A program made the position numbers and the translations under genes. The notes under the pieces were generated by a model that saw only the letters and a list, made by a program, of their open reading frames with translations, had not been told where the DNA came from and did not search any database. A stretch of 36,890 nt of DNA from NCBI GenBank assembly GCA_946415645.1, contig CAMKTJ010000024.1, positions 1-36,890 on the forward strand, given 5' to 3'. This DNA is from an uncultured Prevotellaceae bacterium (GTDB taxonomy: Bacteria > Bacteroidota > Bacteroidia > Bacteroidales > Bacteroidaceae). Below are positions 15,995-23,692 of this stretch, in pieces (the first letter of the stretch is position 1; each line of letters starts with the position of its first letter).

Positions 15995-17419
15995 ATGGAT
16001 GTACAAGTAGTTCTTATTAAGACATTGCAGCTTTTGTGTTGCCTCAGCTTGTTGGTGGTCCTCCATGAGGGCGGCCACTTTGGTTTCTCAAAGCTCTTTG
16101 GTGTGAAGGTAGAGAAGTTCTATATGTTCTTCGACTACAAGTTCCACCTCTTCAGCACCCGTTCCAAGTGGTTCACCCGTCTGTTCCCTCATTTCAAGAA
16201 CAATGAGACGGAATATGGTATTGGTTGGATTCCCCTTGGAGGTTACGTCAAGATATCCGGCATGATAGATGAGAGCATGGACCTGGAGCAGATGAAAAAG
16301 CCTGCTCAGGCTAATGAGTTCCGTTCTCAGAAAGTCTGGAAGCGTTTCTTCATCATGTTCGGTGGCGTGCTTATGAACTTCCTTACTGCATGGTTTATAT
16401 ATAGCGCCGTTATGTTTACATGGGGACGTGATTATCTGCCCATGCGCGAAATAACACAAGGTTTCCAGTTCAACAAGGAGGCTCAAAGCTTAGGTTTCCG
16501 TGATGGTGATATACCCGTTGCCGTAGATGGTAAAGAAATCGTTGAGTTCAATCCCTCTCTGTTCCGTACGCTTTCTAATGCTTCTAATGTTACCGTATTG
16601 CGTGGTAACGAGGAGGTTACATTGCAGATGCCTGAGGAGGGACTCAATATGCTGGAGATGTTGCAGAGCGTTCCTCGCTTTATGTCTCTTTACACTCCTG
16701 CTGTTGTGGACAGTGTCGCACCTGGTTCTGCTGCTCAGAAGGCAGGCTTGCAAAAAGGAACACGCATTTTGGCTGTAAATGGCAAGGAGATTTCTACTAA
16801 GGTGGATTATGATTGCGAGGTTACTATACGTCGTGAGGATGTCTTGGCAGCTCCTGGCTGCACACATGCTGATAGTCTTAAGCAGCGTCAGTTGCAAGTG
16901 GTTTATCAGTTGACAGCAGATGCTCAGCCCGATACCGTTATGCTTCATCTGGACAAGGAGTACAAGATGGGTGTAGTGTTCATGATGCCAGACTATAAGC
17001 AAGAGCATGTCTCTTATACACTGCTCTCTTGTATTCCTGCCGGTTTGCAGCAAGGATGGCGTACACTTACGGGGTATGTTAACGATATGAAGTATGTGGC
17101 CAGTGCAGAAGGTGCCAAGAGTGTTGGCTCTTTCATAACCATTGGTAATATCTTCCCCTCTGCTTGGGACTGGCAGCAGTTCTGGCTCTTGACAGCTTTC
17201 ATCAGCATTATCCTGGCTGTTATGAACATCCTCCCCATCCCCGGATTGGATGGCGGTCATATTGTCTTCCTGTTGTGGGAGGGCATAACAGGCAAACAGC
17301 CTTCTGATAAGGCAGCCGAGTGGTTTGAGAAGATAGGCTTGGGCCTGCTCATTCTGCTTATGCTATTGGCTTTCAGTAATGATATCCGTAACTTTATCCT
17401 GCCGTTGTTGGGACTGTAA
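15995..17419 (+). CDS. rseP: Site-2 protease RseP (intramembrane zinc metalloprotease)
   Basis: Inner-membrane metalloprotease that cleaves transmembrane substrates such as anti-sigma factors and remnant signal peptides. The zinc motif HEGGH (His24, Glu25, His28) lies in the first hydrophobic segment; the second metal-ligand motif is in NILPIPGLDGGHIVF near residue 415. Between them are a large insertion and PDZ-type sequence (SVAPGSAAQKAGLQKGTRIL). Hydrophobic segments are also seen around residues 125-143 and at the C terminus. The 474-aa length fits Bacteroidetes RseP. No sigma-E/RseA pair is visible in this window. Confidence 0.95.
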   Translation: MDVQVVLIKTLQLLCCLSLLVVLHEGGHFGFSKLFGVKVEKFYMFFDYKFHLFSTRSKWFTRLFPHFKNNETEYGIGWIPLGGYVKISGMIDESMDLEQMKKPAQANEFRSQKVWKRFFIMFGGVLMNFLTAWFIYSAVMFTWGRDYLPMREITQGFQFNKEAQSLGFRDGDIPVAVDGKEIVEFNPSLFRTLSNASNVTVLRGNEEVTLQMPEEGLNMLEMLQSVPRFMSLYTPAVVDSVAPGSAAQKAGLQKGTRILAVNGKEISTKVDYDCEVTIRREDVLAAPGCTHADSLKQRQLQVVYQLTADAQPDTVMLHLDKEYKMGVVFMMPDYKQEHVSYTLLSCIPAGLQQGWRTLTGYVNDMKYVASAEGAKSVGSFITIGNIFPSAWDWQQFWLLTAFISIILAVMNILPIPGLDGGHIVFLLWEGITGKQPSDKAAEWFEKIGLGLLILLMLLAFSNDIRNFILPLLGL

Positions 17420-17420
17420 G

Positions 17421-17537
17421 AGTGAAGAATTAAAATTCAAAATTCAAAATTCAAAATTCAAAAGTTACGCTAACCTCTAACCGCTAACCCCTAACCTCTA
17501 ACCCCTAACCGCTAACCCCTAACCTCTAACCCCTAAA
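17421..17537. repeat. Large heptad block: AATTCAA units then ten CNCTAAC units
   Basis: Begins 2 bp after the rseP stop. Four to five AATTCAA units (about 17433-17463) are followed by ttaCGCTAAC and exactly ten heptads at 17468-17537 in which only the second base varies (CGCTAAC, CTCTAAC, CCCTAAC; last one CCCTAAA). The block abuts the ATG of the next gene at 17539. The complementary strand has regularly spaced G runs (TTAG then 2-4 G). Confidence 0.9.
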
Positions 17538-17538
17538 T

Positions 17539-17883
17539 ATGAACAAGCATATTCTATCCCTTTTGGCACTGCTATTGATGCTGTGTGCCTGTGGTGGTGA
17601 TGATACCAACCAGAAAGCATCCCAGATGCTCTCGGATGCTCGTTTTGCCTTGAAATACGGACATTATGCAGAGGCGCGTGACTCTATCCTGTCTCTGCGA
17701 CAGAAATATCCCACTGCCATAGAGGTGCGCAAGCAGGCTATCCTCTTGCTGGATAGTATTGAGATGACTGCTGCTGCAGACAGTATGAAGAATGCGCAGG
17801 GAGAGGAATGGGAACGTCTGCACATCAAGCAGCAGTTCTTTGAGCGTAAACTCTTAGAGGATAAAAAGAAGGACGCCGAATGA
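17539..17883 (+). CDS. Small putative lipoprotein with helical repeat-like body
   Basis: A 114-aa protein with a signal peptide and lipobox LCAC (lipidated Cys18), followed by GGDD, acidic residues of the kind seen in Bacteroidetes surface-lipoprotein export signals. The body is helical; residues about 28-60 (QMLSDARFALKYGHYAEARDSIL) look like one TPR-type hairpin, and the C terminus is highly charged (ERKLLEDKKKDAE), perhaps a short coiled coil. No named family is recognised. Its stop overlaps the cca start by 4 bp, so the two are probably translationally coupled. The upstream spacer is a pure repeat block with no visible ribosome-binding site. Confidence 0.75.
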   Translation: MNKHILSLLALLLMLCACGGDDTNQKASQMLSDARFALKYGHYAEARDSILSLRQKYPTAIEVRKQAILLLDSIEMTAAADSMKNAQGEEWERLHIKQQFFERKLLEDKKKDAE

Positions 17884-19412
17884 AGCATCTCACAGAAGAA
17901 GATCTTTCCCGTTTGTTTGATACCCCTCTGTTCCGCGCCATTGGCGAGGTGGCCGACCAGATGGGACTCCACTGCTATGCGGTAGGGGGATACGTTCGTG
18001 ACCTTTTCCTGGAGCGTCCCTCAAAAGATATTGACTGTGTAGTCGTAGATCCCCAAGCAATGTTCAATGTTCAAAGTTCAATGTTCAATGGCGATGGACC
18101 CGGCATCCGTGTTGCCAAGGCTTTGGGCAAGAAGTTGGGTAGGGGAGCACATGTCAGTGTTTTCCGTAACTTCGGCACTGCTCAGGTGAAGTGGAAGGAT
18201 CAGGAGATTGAATTTGTGGGTGCCCGTAGGGAAAGCTACAGTCGTGATAGCCGCAAACCTATTGTGGAAGACGGTACGTTGGAGGATGATTTGGACCGTC
18301 GCGACTTTACCATCAATGCCTTGGCTTATTGTCTGTCATCAGAAGGACTGGTAGATGGCAAGCGCCTTGTGGATCGCTTTGACGGTCTGTTGGATATGGA
18401 GGATGGTCTTATAGCTACACCCCTTGACCCAGATATCACCTTTAGTGACGACCCCCTGCGCATGATGCGTTGCATCCGCTTTGCTACCCAGTTGCGTTTT
18501 CAGATTGAGGAAGAGACAGCAGATGCCCTGAAGAGGAATGCCGAGCGCATCAAGATTATCTCTCAGGAACGCATCATTGATGAGTTGAACAAGATAATGA
18601 TGGCGCAGCATCCCAGTATAGGTTTTGAGCATTTACAGGACTGCGGAATCTTACAGATTATTATGCCAGAGCTTTCAGCCCTTGATGTTGTTGAAGAAAG
18701 GAATGGCAGGGCTCACAAGAATAATTTCTATCACACCCTTGAGGTGCTGGAGAATGTATGTCGGACTGGTGTGCAGAGTAATCATACTTCTCAATTCTCA
18801 ATTCTCAATTCTCAATTGTGGTTACGTTGGGCCGCCCTCTTGCACGATATAGGTAAGCCACGCAGTAAGCGTTGGGAAGAGAAGGTTGGCTGGACCTTCC
18901 ATAACCATAATTATATAGGACAGAAGATGGTGTCTAACATCTTCCGTAGGATGAAGCTGCCCTTGGATGAACGTATGTCTTATGTAGAGAAGCTGGTAGG
19001 CTTGCATATGCGTCCTATAGCCATTGCTGATGATGAGGTAACAGATTCTGCTGTACGCCGTCTGCTCTTTGAGGCGGGTGAGGATATTGATGACCTGATG
19101 ATTCTCTGCGAAGCTGATATCACCAGCAAGAACCAGCAGAAGAAGCAACGTTTCCTGGATAACTTCCAGCTGGTACGTGAGAAGCTGGCCGACCTTCAGG
19201 CTCGTGATAACTACCGTACTTGGCAGAACCCTATCACGGGAGAAGAGATAATGGAAACCTTCGGGTTGAAACCTTGCAGGGAGATTGGTGTTCTCAAGCA
19301 AGCCGTCAAGGATGCTATATGGGATTCTGTTATCCCCAATGATCATGAAGCAGCCCGCCAGTTTATGTTACAGAAAGCGGCAGAGATGGGACTTGCTCCA
19401 GTTAATGCATAA
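17880..19412 (+). CDS. cca: CCA tRNA nucleotidyltransferase-like protein with HD domain, carrying two in-frame repeat insertions
   Basis: Class II nucleotidyltransferase that adds or repairs the 3' CCA of tRNA (or acts as a poly(A)-polymerase-like relative). The catalytic region has GGYVRD (36-41), SKDIDCVVV with Asp50/Asp52, then RRDFTINALAY and DDPLRMMRCIRFATQL. The HD phosphohydrolase motif LLHDIGKP has His322/Asp323. The length of 510 aa exceeds what I recall for Bacteroides homologues, mainly because of two low-complexity inserts: residues 61-70 (MFNVQSSMFN), from four TGTTCAA-type heptads, and residues 304-313 (SQFSILNSQL), from four TTCTCAA heptads. Both keep the frame. Neither falls on a catalytic motif, so the enzyme is probably active. 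Confidence 0.92.
   Translation: MKHLTEEDLSRLFDTPLFRAIGEVADQMGLHCYAVGGYVRDLFLERPSKDIDCVVVDPQAMFNVQSSMFNGDGPGIRVAKALGKKLGRGAHVSVFRNFGTAQVKWKDQEIEFVGARRESYSRDSRKPIVEDGTLEDDLDRRDFTINALAYCLSSEGLVDGKRLVDRFDGLLDMEDGLIATPLDPDITFSDDPLRMMRCIRFATQLRFQIEEETADALKRNAERIKIISQERIIDELNKIMMAQHPSIGFEHLQDCGILQIIMPELSALDVVEERNGRAHKNNFYHTLEVLENVCRTGVQSNHTSQFSILNSQLWLRWAALLHDIGKPRSKRWEEKVGWTFHNHNYIGQKMVSNIFRRMKLPLDERMSYVEKLVGLHMRPIAIADDEVTDSAVRRLLFEAGEDIDDLMILCEADITSKNQQKKQRFLDNFQLVREKLADLQARDNYRTWQNPITGEEIMETFGLKPCREIGVLKQAVKDAIWDSVIPNDHEAARQFMLQKAAEMGLAPVNA
18061..18088 (+). repeat. In-frame heptad insert 1 in cca
   Basis: TGTTCAA, TGTTCAA, AGTTCAA, TGTTCAA: four 7-bp units inside the coding region, encoding residues 61-70 with a 7-residue peptide period (MFN at 61 and again at 68). 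It lies in a loop after the catalytic DxD strand. Confidence 0.85.
18788..18817 (+). repeat. In-frame heptad insert 2 in cca
   Basis: Four exact TTCTCAA units (18788-18815) plus two bases, encoding residues 304-313 with SQF at 304-306 and SQL at 311-313, again a 7-residue period. It ends one codon before the conserved WLRWAALLHD segment of the HD domain. Confidence 0.88.
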
Positions 19413-19431
19413 CCCCTAAATCACCAATACC

Positions 19432-21744
19432 ATGAGTCGTCTGTTACTCTTCATCCTTCTACTACTGCCCGTCAGGCTATGGGCAGTCAGCTTGAATGAG
19501 ACTGATTCATACCCGCGTTATATCTATCCTGTAGGAACGGCAGTTGCCTCCGGTAGCGATTATGCCCTTTGGCAACAGGGAACGGAAAGCGGTATCTATC
19601 ATGGACGTCTTTCCCTTCAGGAGGGAACTTTGGCCTTTCATAGTCAGCCTTATTTTAAAGCGGTAGATGTACTTCCTGTTCAGGAGCGCCTGAGTTCCCA
19701 ACAGACCGCTGGCAACAAGAAACTCTACTATAGCATTTCTACCGACAAGTGTTCTTATGCGCCCGGCCAGCAGGTTACCTTTACACTCTCTGCTACACCT
19801 GCTGCTGGCATGAGGGTCAGGTATAGGCATTTGGCAGACATAGTGGCAGATACCCTTCTTAACACTAGAAGCTGGACATGGACGACTCCTGCTCAGGATT
19901 ACCGTGGCTATATGGTAGAGGTCTATACTACCGATGGCATTTCCGACATTATTCATGGTACCATAGCCGTGGATGTTTCTTCCGACTGGATATGTTTTCC
20001 CCGTTATGGTTTTGTAGCTACCTTCGGTAGTGATAAGACCATATCAAAAGTCCGCACAGAGATGACGTGGCTTAATCGCTGCCATATCAATGCCGTGCAG
20101 TTTCAGGACTGGCACTGCTGTCACGACTGGCCTCTAGGAGGAACGCGCGAGAAGCCTCTTTCCACTTATAAGGATATTGCCAACCGTACCATATATGCCA
20201 GTGCCGTCAGGAACTACATCAAACGCCAGCATGAGTTGGGGATGAAGAGTTTCTTCTATAATCTTTGCTTTGGTGTGCTGGACGGATATGAGTCGAGGGG
20301 TGTTAGCGAGGAATGGCTGCTATTTAAGGATCAGAATCATTCCCGTAAAGACAAGCACGACCTGCCGGACGATTGGAAGAGTGATATCTATTTGGCCAAT
20401 CCTGCTAATCCCGATTGGCAGGCATACCTGGCAGACCGTAATGACGATGTCTATGCCTGCTTTGATTTCGACGGTTATCAGATAGATCAGTTGGGTAATC
20501 GTGGAACCCTCTATGATTATTATGGTAACAAGATTAATCTTACCAGCGGCTATGCCTCCTTTATTCAGGCTATGAAGCAGCGCCATCCCGAGAAACGCCT
20601 CGTTATGAATGCCGTATCAGAATACGGAGCCCAGGAGATAGGTAAAACCGGAAAGACGGATTGCTTCTATAACGAGGTATGGGGCTGCCATAGTAATAAC
20701 GCCTTGACGAATACGGAGGCTAGGTTCTCTAATCTGAAGAACATCATCCAGAACAACCGCTCCTATAATGCAGCCTTGCAGACTGTCTTTGCTGCATATA
20801 TGAATTATTGTTGTGACAATAGCAACTTTAACGTTCCGGGTATTGTTATGGCAGATGCCGTTATGTTTGCCTTGGGCGGTTCACATTTGGAGTTGGGTGG
20901 TGACCATATGCTCTGCCGAGAGTATTTTCCTCATTCAGGGCAGAAGATGACAGCCCAGTTGGAGGATTGGATGACCCGTTATTATGATTTCCTGACGGCT
21001 TACGAGAATTTGCTGCGTGGCAATTGGACTGATAACGCGAACATCAAGGTTACGTCTCGTGAAGTCACTATAAACAAATGGGAACCTCTCAATCAACAGG
21101 TTACGCAGATAGCCCGTAATGTGGAGGGACGTAGGGTTATTCATCTGCTAAACTTCTGTACGCAAGAGAGCAGTAAGGTTACAGATCCTAACTATCTGCT
21201 TTGTTGGCACGACAGGGACGGCCTGCGTCCTTGGCCTGTAGAACATAAGGATATCTCTCTTACTATAGCAGGACTTAATGGACTTGGTAAGATTCGTCGA
21301 CTTTGGGTAGCGTCTCCCGACTATCTGGGCGGTGCTGTTCAGGAGATTACAGACTATACGTCTTCTTCTTATTCGTTGCGTTTCACCCTTCCCGCCCTTC
21401 AGTTCTGGACGATGATTGTTATAGAACCGGAGCCGACGACCACCACGGATAATATTGTCTATGGGCCTTCTCAGACGGATGCTGAGGTTGATGTTACAGC
21501 TTCCAATCTATTGACAGAAACCGAGGGACAGACCTGGCATTTCCCCATGGAGGGCACCTTTGATGCTACGGTCAATCTGCAGACAGGTCTTCTTACGTTT
21601 ACAGGTGATGCTGTAGATGGTCTGATACAAGTTCCTTTGCAACCCATATCTACATCGGGATGCAGCTTCAGGCTCTCGGGAGTCCCCGTTACAACCCGAT
21701 CCCGTGGTATCATAGTTCAGAAAGGTCGCAAAGCCATAAAGTAA
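19432..21744 (+). CDS. Secreted glycoside hydrolase family 66 (dextranase-like)
   Basis: Predicted secreted alpha-1,6-glucan (dextran)-acting enzyme. A signal peptide covers residues 1-18 (ends RLWA). An N-terminal beta-sandwich (about 80-180) precedes the TIM-barrel. GH66 catalytic residues can be aligned: nucleophile Asp352 in FDGYQIDQLG and acid/base Glu415 in FYNEVWG, comparable to the Asp385/Glu453 pair of the Streptococcus mutans dextranase. The barrel start (PRYGFVATF) and the LELGGDH segment also fit. The tail (SFRLSGVPV, then SRGIIVQKGRKAIK) resembles the short C-terminal motifs of type IX-sorted Prevotella proteins. Endodextranase and cycloisomaltooligosaccharide transferase cannot be separated here. 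It lies 10 bp before the WYL regulator. Confidence 0.88.
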   Translation: MSRLLLFILLLLPVRLWAVSLNETDSYPRYIYPVGTAVASGSDYALWQQGTESGIYHGRLSLQEGTLAFHSQPYFKAVDVLPVQERLSSQQTAGNKKLYYSISTDKCSYAPGQQVTFTLSATPAAGMRVRYRHLADIVADTLLNTRSWTWTTPAQDYRGYMVEVYTTDGISDIIHGTIAVDVSSDWICFPRYGFVATFGSDKTISKVRTEMTWLNRCHINAVQFQDWHCCHDWPLGGTREKPLSTYKDIANRTIYASAVRNYIKRQHELGMKSFFYNLCFGVLDGYESRGVSEEWLLFKDQNHSRKDKHDLPDDWKSDIYLANPANPDWQAYLADRNDDVYACFDFDGYQIDQLGNRGTLYDYYGNKINLTSGYASFIQAMKQRHPEKRLVMNAVSEYGAQEIGKTGKTDCFYNEVWGCHSNNALTNTEARFSNLKNIIQNNRSYNAALQTVFAAYMNYCCDNSNFNVPGIVMADAVMFALGGSHLELGGDHMLCREYFPHSGQKMTAQLEDWMTRYYDFLTAYENLLRGNWTDNANIKVTSREVTINKWEPLNQQVTQIARNVEGRRVIHLLNFCTQESSKVTDPNYLLCWHDRDGLRPWPVEHKDISLTIAGLNGLGKIRRLWVASPDYLGGAVQEITDYTSSSYSLRFTLPALQFWTMIVIEPEPTTTTDNIVYGPSQTDAEVDVTASNLLTETEGQTWHFPMEGTFDATVNLQTGLLTFTGDAVDGLIQVPLQPISTSGCSFRLSGVPVTTRSRGIIVQKGRKAIK

Positions 21745-21754
21745 AATAGTCTAT

Positions 21755-22696
21755 ATGAAAATACCTGCGTTGTTCAAAGAATATATCTGGTTGGTAGAAA
21801 CCATCTATCAGGCAGGGAGAATAACATTTGCCGATATTAGCCAGAAGTGGAGTAGAAGAGAGGAAAGTGGCGGAATGCCGCTCTCACGCACTACGTTCAA
21901 TCGTCACAGGGATGCTATTCTGGATATGTTTGGCCTAATCATAGAGTGTGATTGTAAGGATGGATACCGCTATTACATATATAATAAGGAAGTGCTGAGC
22001 AACAATAGTGTGGCTAACTGGCTGTTCAGTACACTGAGCGTTGGTAACATGTTGGACGAGAATGTGGGACTTCAGGGACGTATCCTGCTTGAGAGTATTC
22101 CTTCGGGCGGTATTCATCTGAAAAGTATCATTAAGGCCATGCGTCAGGGATGTAAGATGCTGATGACTTATCGTAAATACAGTTCGGCAACGGAAAAGAC
22201 CTATCTGGCAGCCCCTTACTGTGTGAAGCTGTTCAAAAGACGCTGGTATGTGCTGACAAAAGTGGACCGACCGGTTAAGGATGGCGCTCCGGGGCAGGTG
22301 GAGTCATCTATGGCAGTGTTTTCTCTGGACCGCATAGTAGATATTCAGTTGCATCAGGATAAGTTTACATTGGATGCCGACTTTGATTCGGATTCCTACT
22401 TTGCCCAAAGCTTTGGTATTATGGTGGATAACAACGTAGAACTTGAAAGGATTGTGCTGCGTGCTTATGGAATGGAGAAATTCTACCTGAAGGATTTGCC
22501 CATACATCCATCGCAACGCGAGTTGAGTGTCACGGACGAGTATGCCGACTTTGAACTGTTCCTGCGTCCCACATCTGACTTCAAAGCCCATCTTCTTTCA
22601 AGGGGCGAATGGCTACAGGTTATCCAACCTCAGTGGTTGGCTAGCGATATCCGGAATTGGCTTCAGGCAGCTATTCAGAAATATAAAAAGGAATAA
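21755..22696 (+). CDS. WYL-domain transcriptional regulator
   Basis: Helix-turn-helix regulator with a C-terminal WYL ligand-sensing domain (YafY/PafC-like architecture). The first ~70 residues form the DNA-binding part (ITFADISQKWSRR, SRTTFNRHRDAIL), a winged-helix-like region common in Bacteroidetes WYL proteins. The WYL motif is at FKRRWYVLTKV, preceded by the AAPYCVKLF strand, and the WYL C-terminal extension is seen at the end (RPTSDFKAHLLSRGEWLQVIQPQWL). Because it is 10 bp downstream of the GH66 gene it may control that gene or the whole run; this is inference. Its stop codon lies inside the perfect inverted repeat that forms the terminator. Confidence 0.92.
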   Translation: MKIPALFKEYIWLVETIYQAGRITFADISQKWSRREESGGMPLSRTTFNRHRDAILDMFGLIIECDCKDGYRYYIYNKEVLSNNSVANWLFSTLSVGNMLDENVGLQGRILLESIPSGGIHLKSIIKAMRQGCKMLMTYRKYSSATEKTYLAAPYCVKLFKRRWYVLTKVDRPVKDGAPGQVESSMAVFSLDRIVDIQLHQDKFTLDADFDSDSYFAQSFGIMVDNNVELERIVLRAYGMEKFYLKDLPIHPSQRELSVTDEYADFELFLRPTSDFKAHLLSRGEWLQVIQPQWLASDIRNWLQAAIQKYKKE

Positions 22697-22740
22697 AGAA
22701 AAGGAGGCAAGTGTTGAAGCTTGCCTCCTTTTCTTTATTC
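22691..22740. terminator. Bidirectional terminator with 21-bp perfect stem
   Basis: 22691-22711 is exactly the reverse complement of 22720-22740 (core AAGGAGGCAAG/CTTGCCTCCTT), with an 8-nt loop and A-rich/T-rich flanks on both sides. The WYL stop codon TAA (22694-22696) is part of the stem. It separates converging transcription from the minus-strand lipoprotein gene. Confidence 0.93.
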
Positions 22741-22743
22741 TCA

Positions 22744-22840
22744 AGTTCATAATTCATAGTTCATAGTTCATAGTTTACGCTAACCCCTAACCTCTAACCT
22801 CTAACCGCTAACCTTTAACCGCTAACCTTTAACCGCTAAC
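22744..22840. repeat. Heptad block: AGTTCAT units then nine CNCTAAC units
   Basis: Four AGTTCAT/AATTCAT heptads at 22744-22771, then ttta and nine heptads at 22778-22840 (CGCTAAC, CCCTAAC, CTCTAAC, CTTTAAC variants). Same order of modules as at 17421-17537. Confidence 0.9.
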
Positions 22841-22845
22841 TATGT

Positions 22846-22882
22846 CTCCCCTCCATTACGGGAGGGGCAGGGGGTGGGTCCG
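22846..22882 (-). repeat. C-rich hairpin repeat after the lipoprotein stop codon
   Basis: On the minus strand it starts right after the TAG stop with CGGACCCACCCCCTG and ends in a hairpin with CCCCTCC/GGAGGGG arms. Same family and same position relative to a stop codon as the copy at murA. Confidence 0.75.
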
Positions 22883-23482
22883 CTACTCTTCTTTCTCCCC
22901 TTTCTTCTTGACCAGATATTTGAAGTCTTCCTCATCGGTAGGCTGGAAGGATAATACCCAGCTGCCGTCTTCCCATCCTGCCAGCTGAGCTTCCAGAACA
23001 CCGGAGTGGGAGAGGTACATATAGCAGACTTTACTGTCATTGCCGGGATAGTTCATTTCGCCCTGCAGCAGGAATCCGTTGCGTTCAACCTCTTCCTTAA
23101 TAGGCTCAAAGGGCATGTTGCCATAATATATGAAGGTAACGTACTTCAGGTAGTTACCCTTGGCATCTTCGAAGTAATAGGTGTTTCTGAGATTACCCTT
23201 GAAGAAAGTACGCTTCCAACGTCCTGTTCCTGCATCATACTCTAATGAGTCGGGATTCTCTATGCCCCAGTCACTACAGTTCATCTCCATGTGGCGTTCC
23301 AAATCCTCTACCATAGCATCCCATGGGAGGAAAGGTCTCAAGACAACGGAGTCCAGATCTATGATTATGGTGGCGGTGTCCATTATGGTTAAGTCGTCAT
23401 TAGGTTTGCTCTTGCATCCGCTGAAGACAGAACTAATAATCATACAGCATACCAGTACAATGAGGAGAAGTAGTTTTTTCAT
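22883..23482 (-). CDS. Hypothetical lipoprotein
   Basis: A 199-aa protein with a typical lipoprotein signal: hydrophobic stretch from residue 4, lipobox FSGC (lipidated Cys23), then KSKPNDD. The mature part is alpha/beta-like, acidic in the middle and basic at the end (KKKGEKEE). Segments such as LPWDAMVEDLERHM and a threefold-like set of aromatic strands (TYYFEDAKGNYLKYVTFIYY, CYMYLSH, SWVLSFQP) suggest a small compact fold, but no family is recognised. Monocistronic: it has its own promoter at 23526-23533 and faces the bidirectional terminator. Confidence 0.75.
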   Translation of the reverse strand: MKKLLLLIVLVCCMIISSVFSGCKSKPNDDLTIMDTATIIIDLDSVVLRPFLPWDAMVEDLERHMEMNCSDWGIENPDSLEYDAGTGRWKRTFFKGNLRNTYYFEDAKGNYLKYVTFIYYGNMPFEPIKEEVERNGFLLQGEMNYPGNDSKVCYMYLSHSGVLEAQLAGWEDGSWVLSFQPTDEEDFKYLVKKKGEKEE

Positions 23483-23525
23483 ATATTAAAGTAGTTTGTT
23501 CTTGGTCTACCTTCATTTCGAGTCG

Positions 23526-23533
23526 CAAAGGTA
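23526..23533 (-). promoter_or_regulatory. -7 element (TACCTTTG) for the minus-strand lipoprotein
   Basis: Complement of CAAAGGTA; exact TAnnTTTG match 43 bp before the start codon, in AT-rich sequence. This form (TTTGTACCTTTG) is very frequent at Bacteroidales promoters. Confidence 0.65.
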
Positions 23534-23659
23534 CAAATAATAATTAAATAACCTTGCTTTTGAGAAAAAAAATGATGTCTTTTGTGTTAATTCTTGATAA
23601 AATCGTAATTTTCAATGTGTTTGTGTCATTTTTTAAGGTAAAAAATATGGATTTGTTTA

Positions 23660-23667
23660 TAATTTTG
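23660..23667 (+). promoter_or_regulatory. -7 element (TAATTTTG) for the GH78 gene
   Basis: Exact TAnnTTTG match 25 bp before the start codon at 23693, within a strongly AT-rich divergent intergenic region of about 210 bp. Confidence 0.6.
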
Positions 23668-23692
23668 TCCCTATAAGAAATAAAATGTAAGA

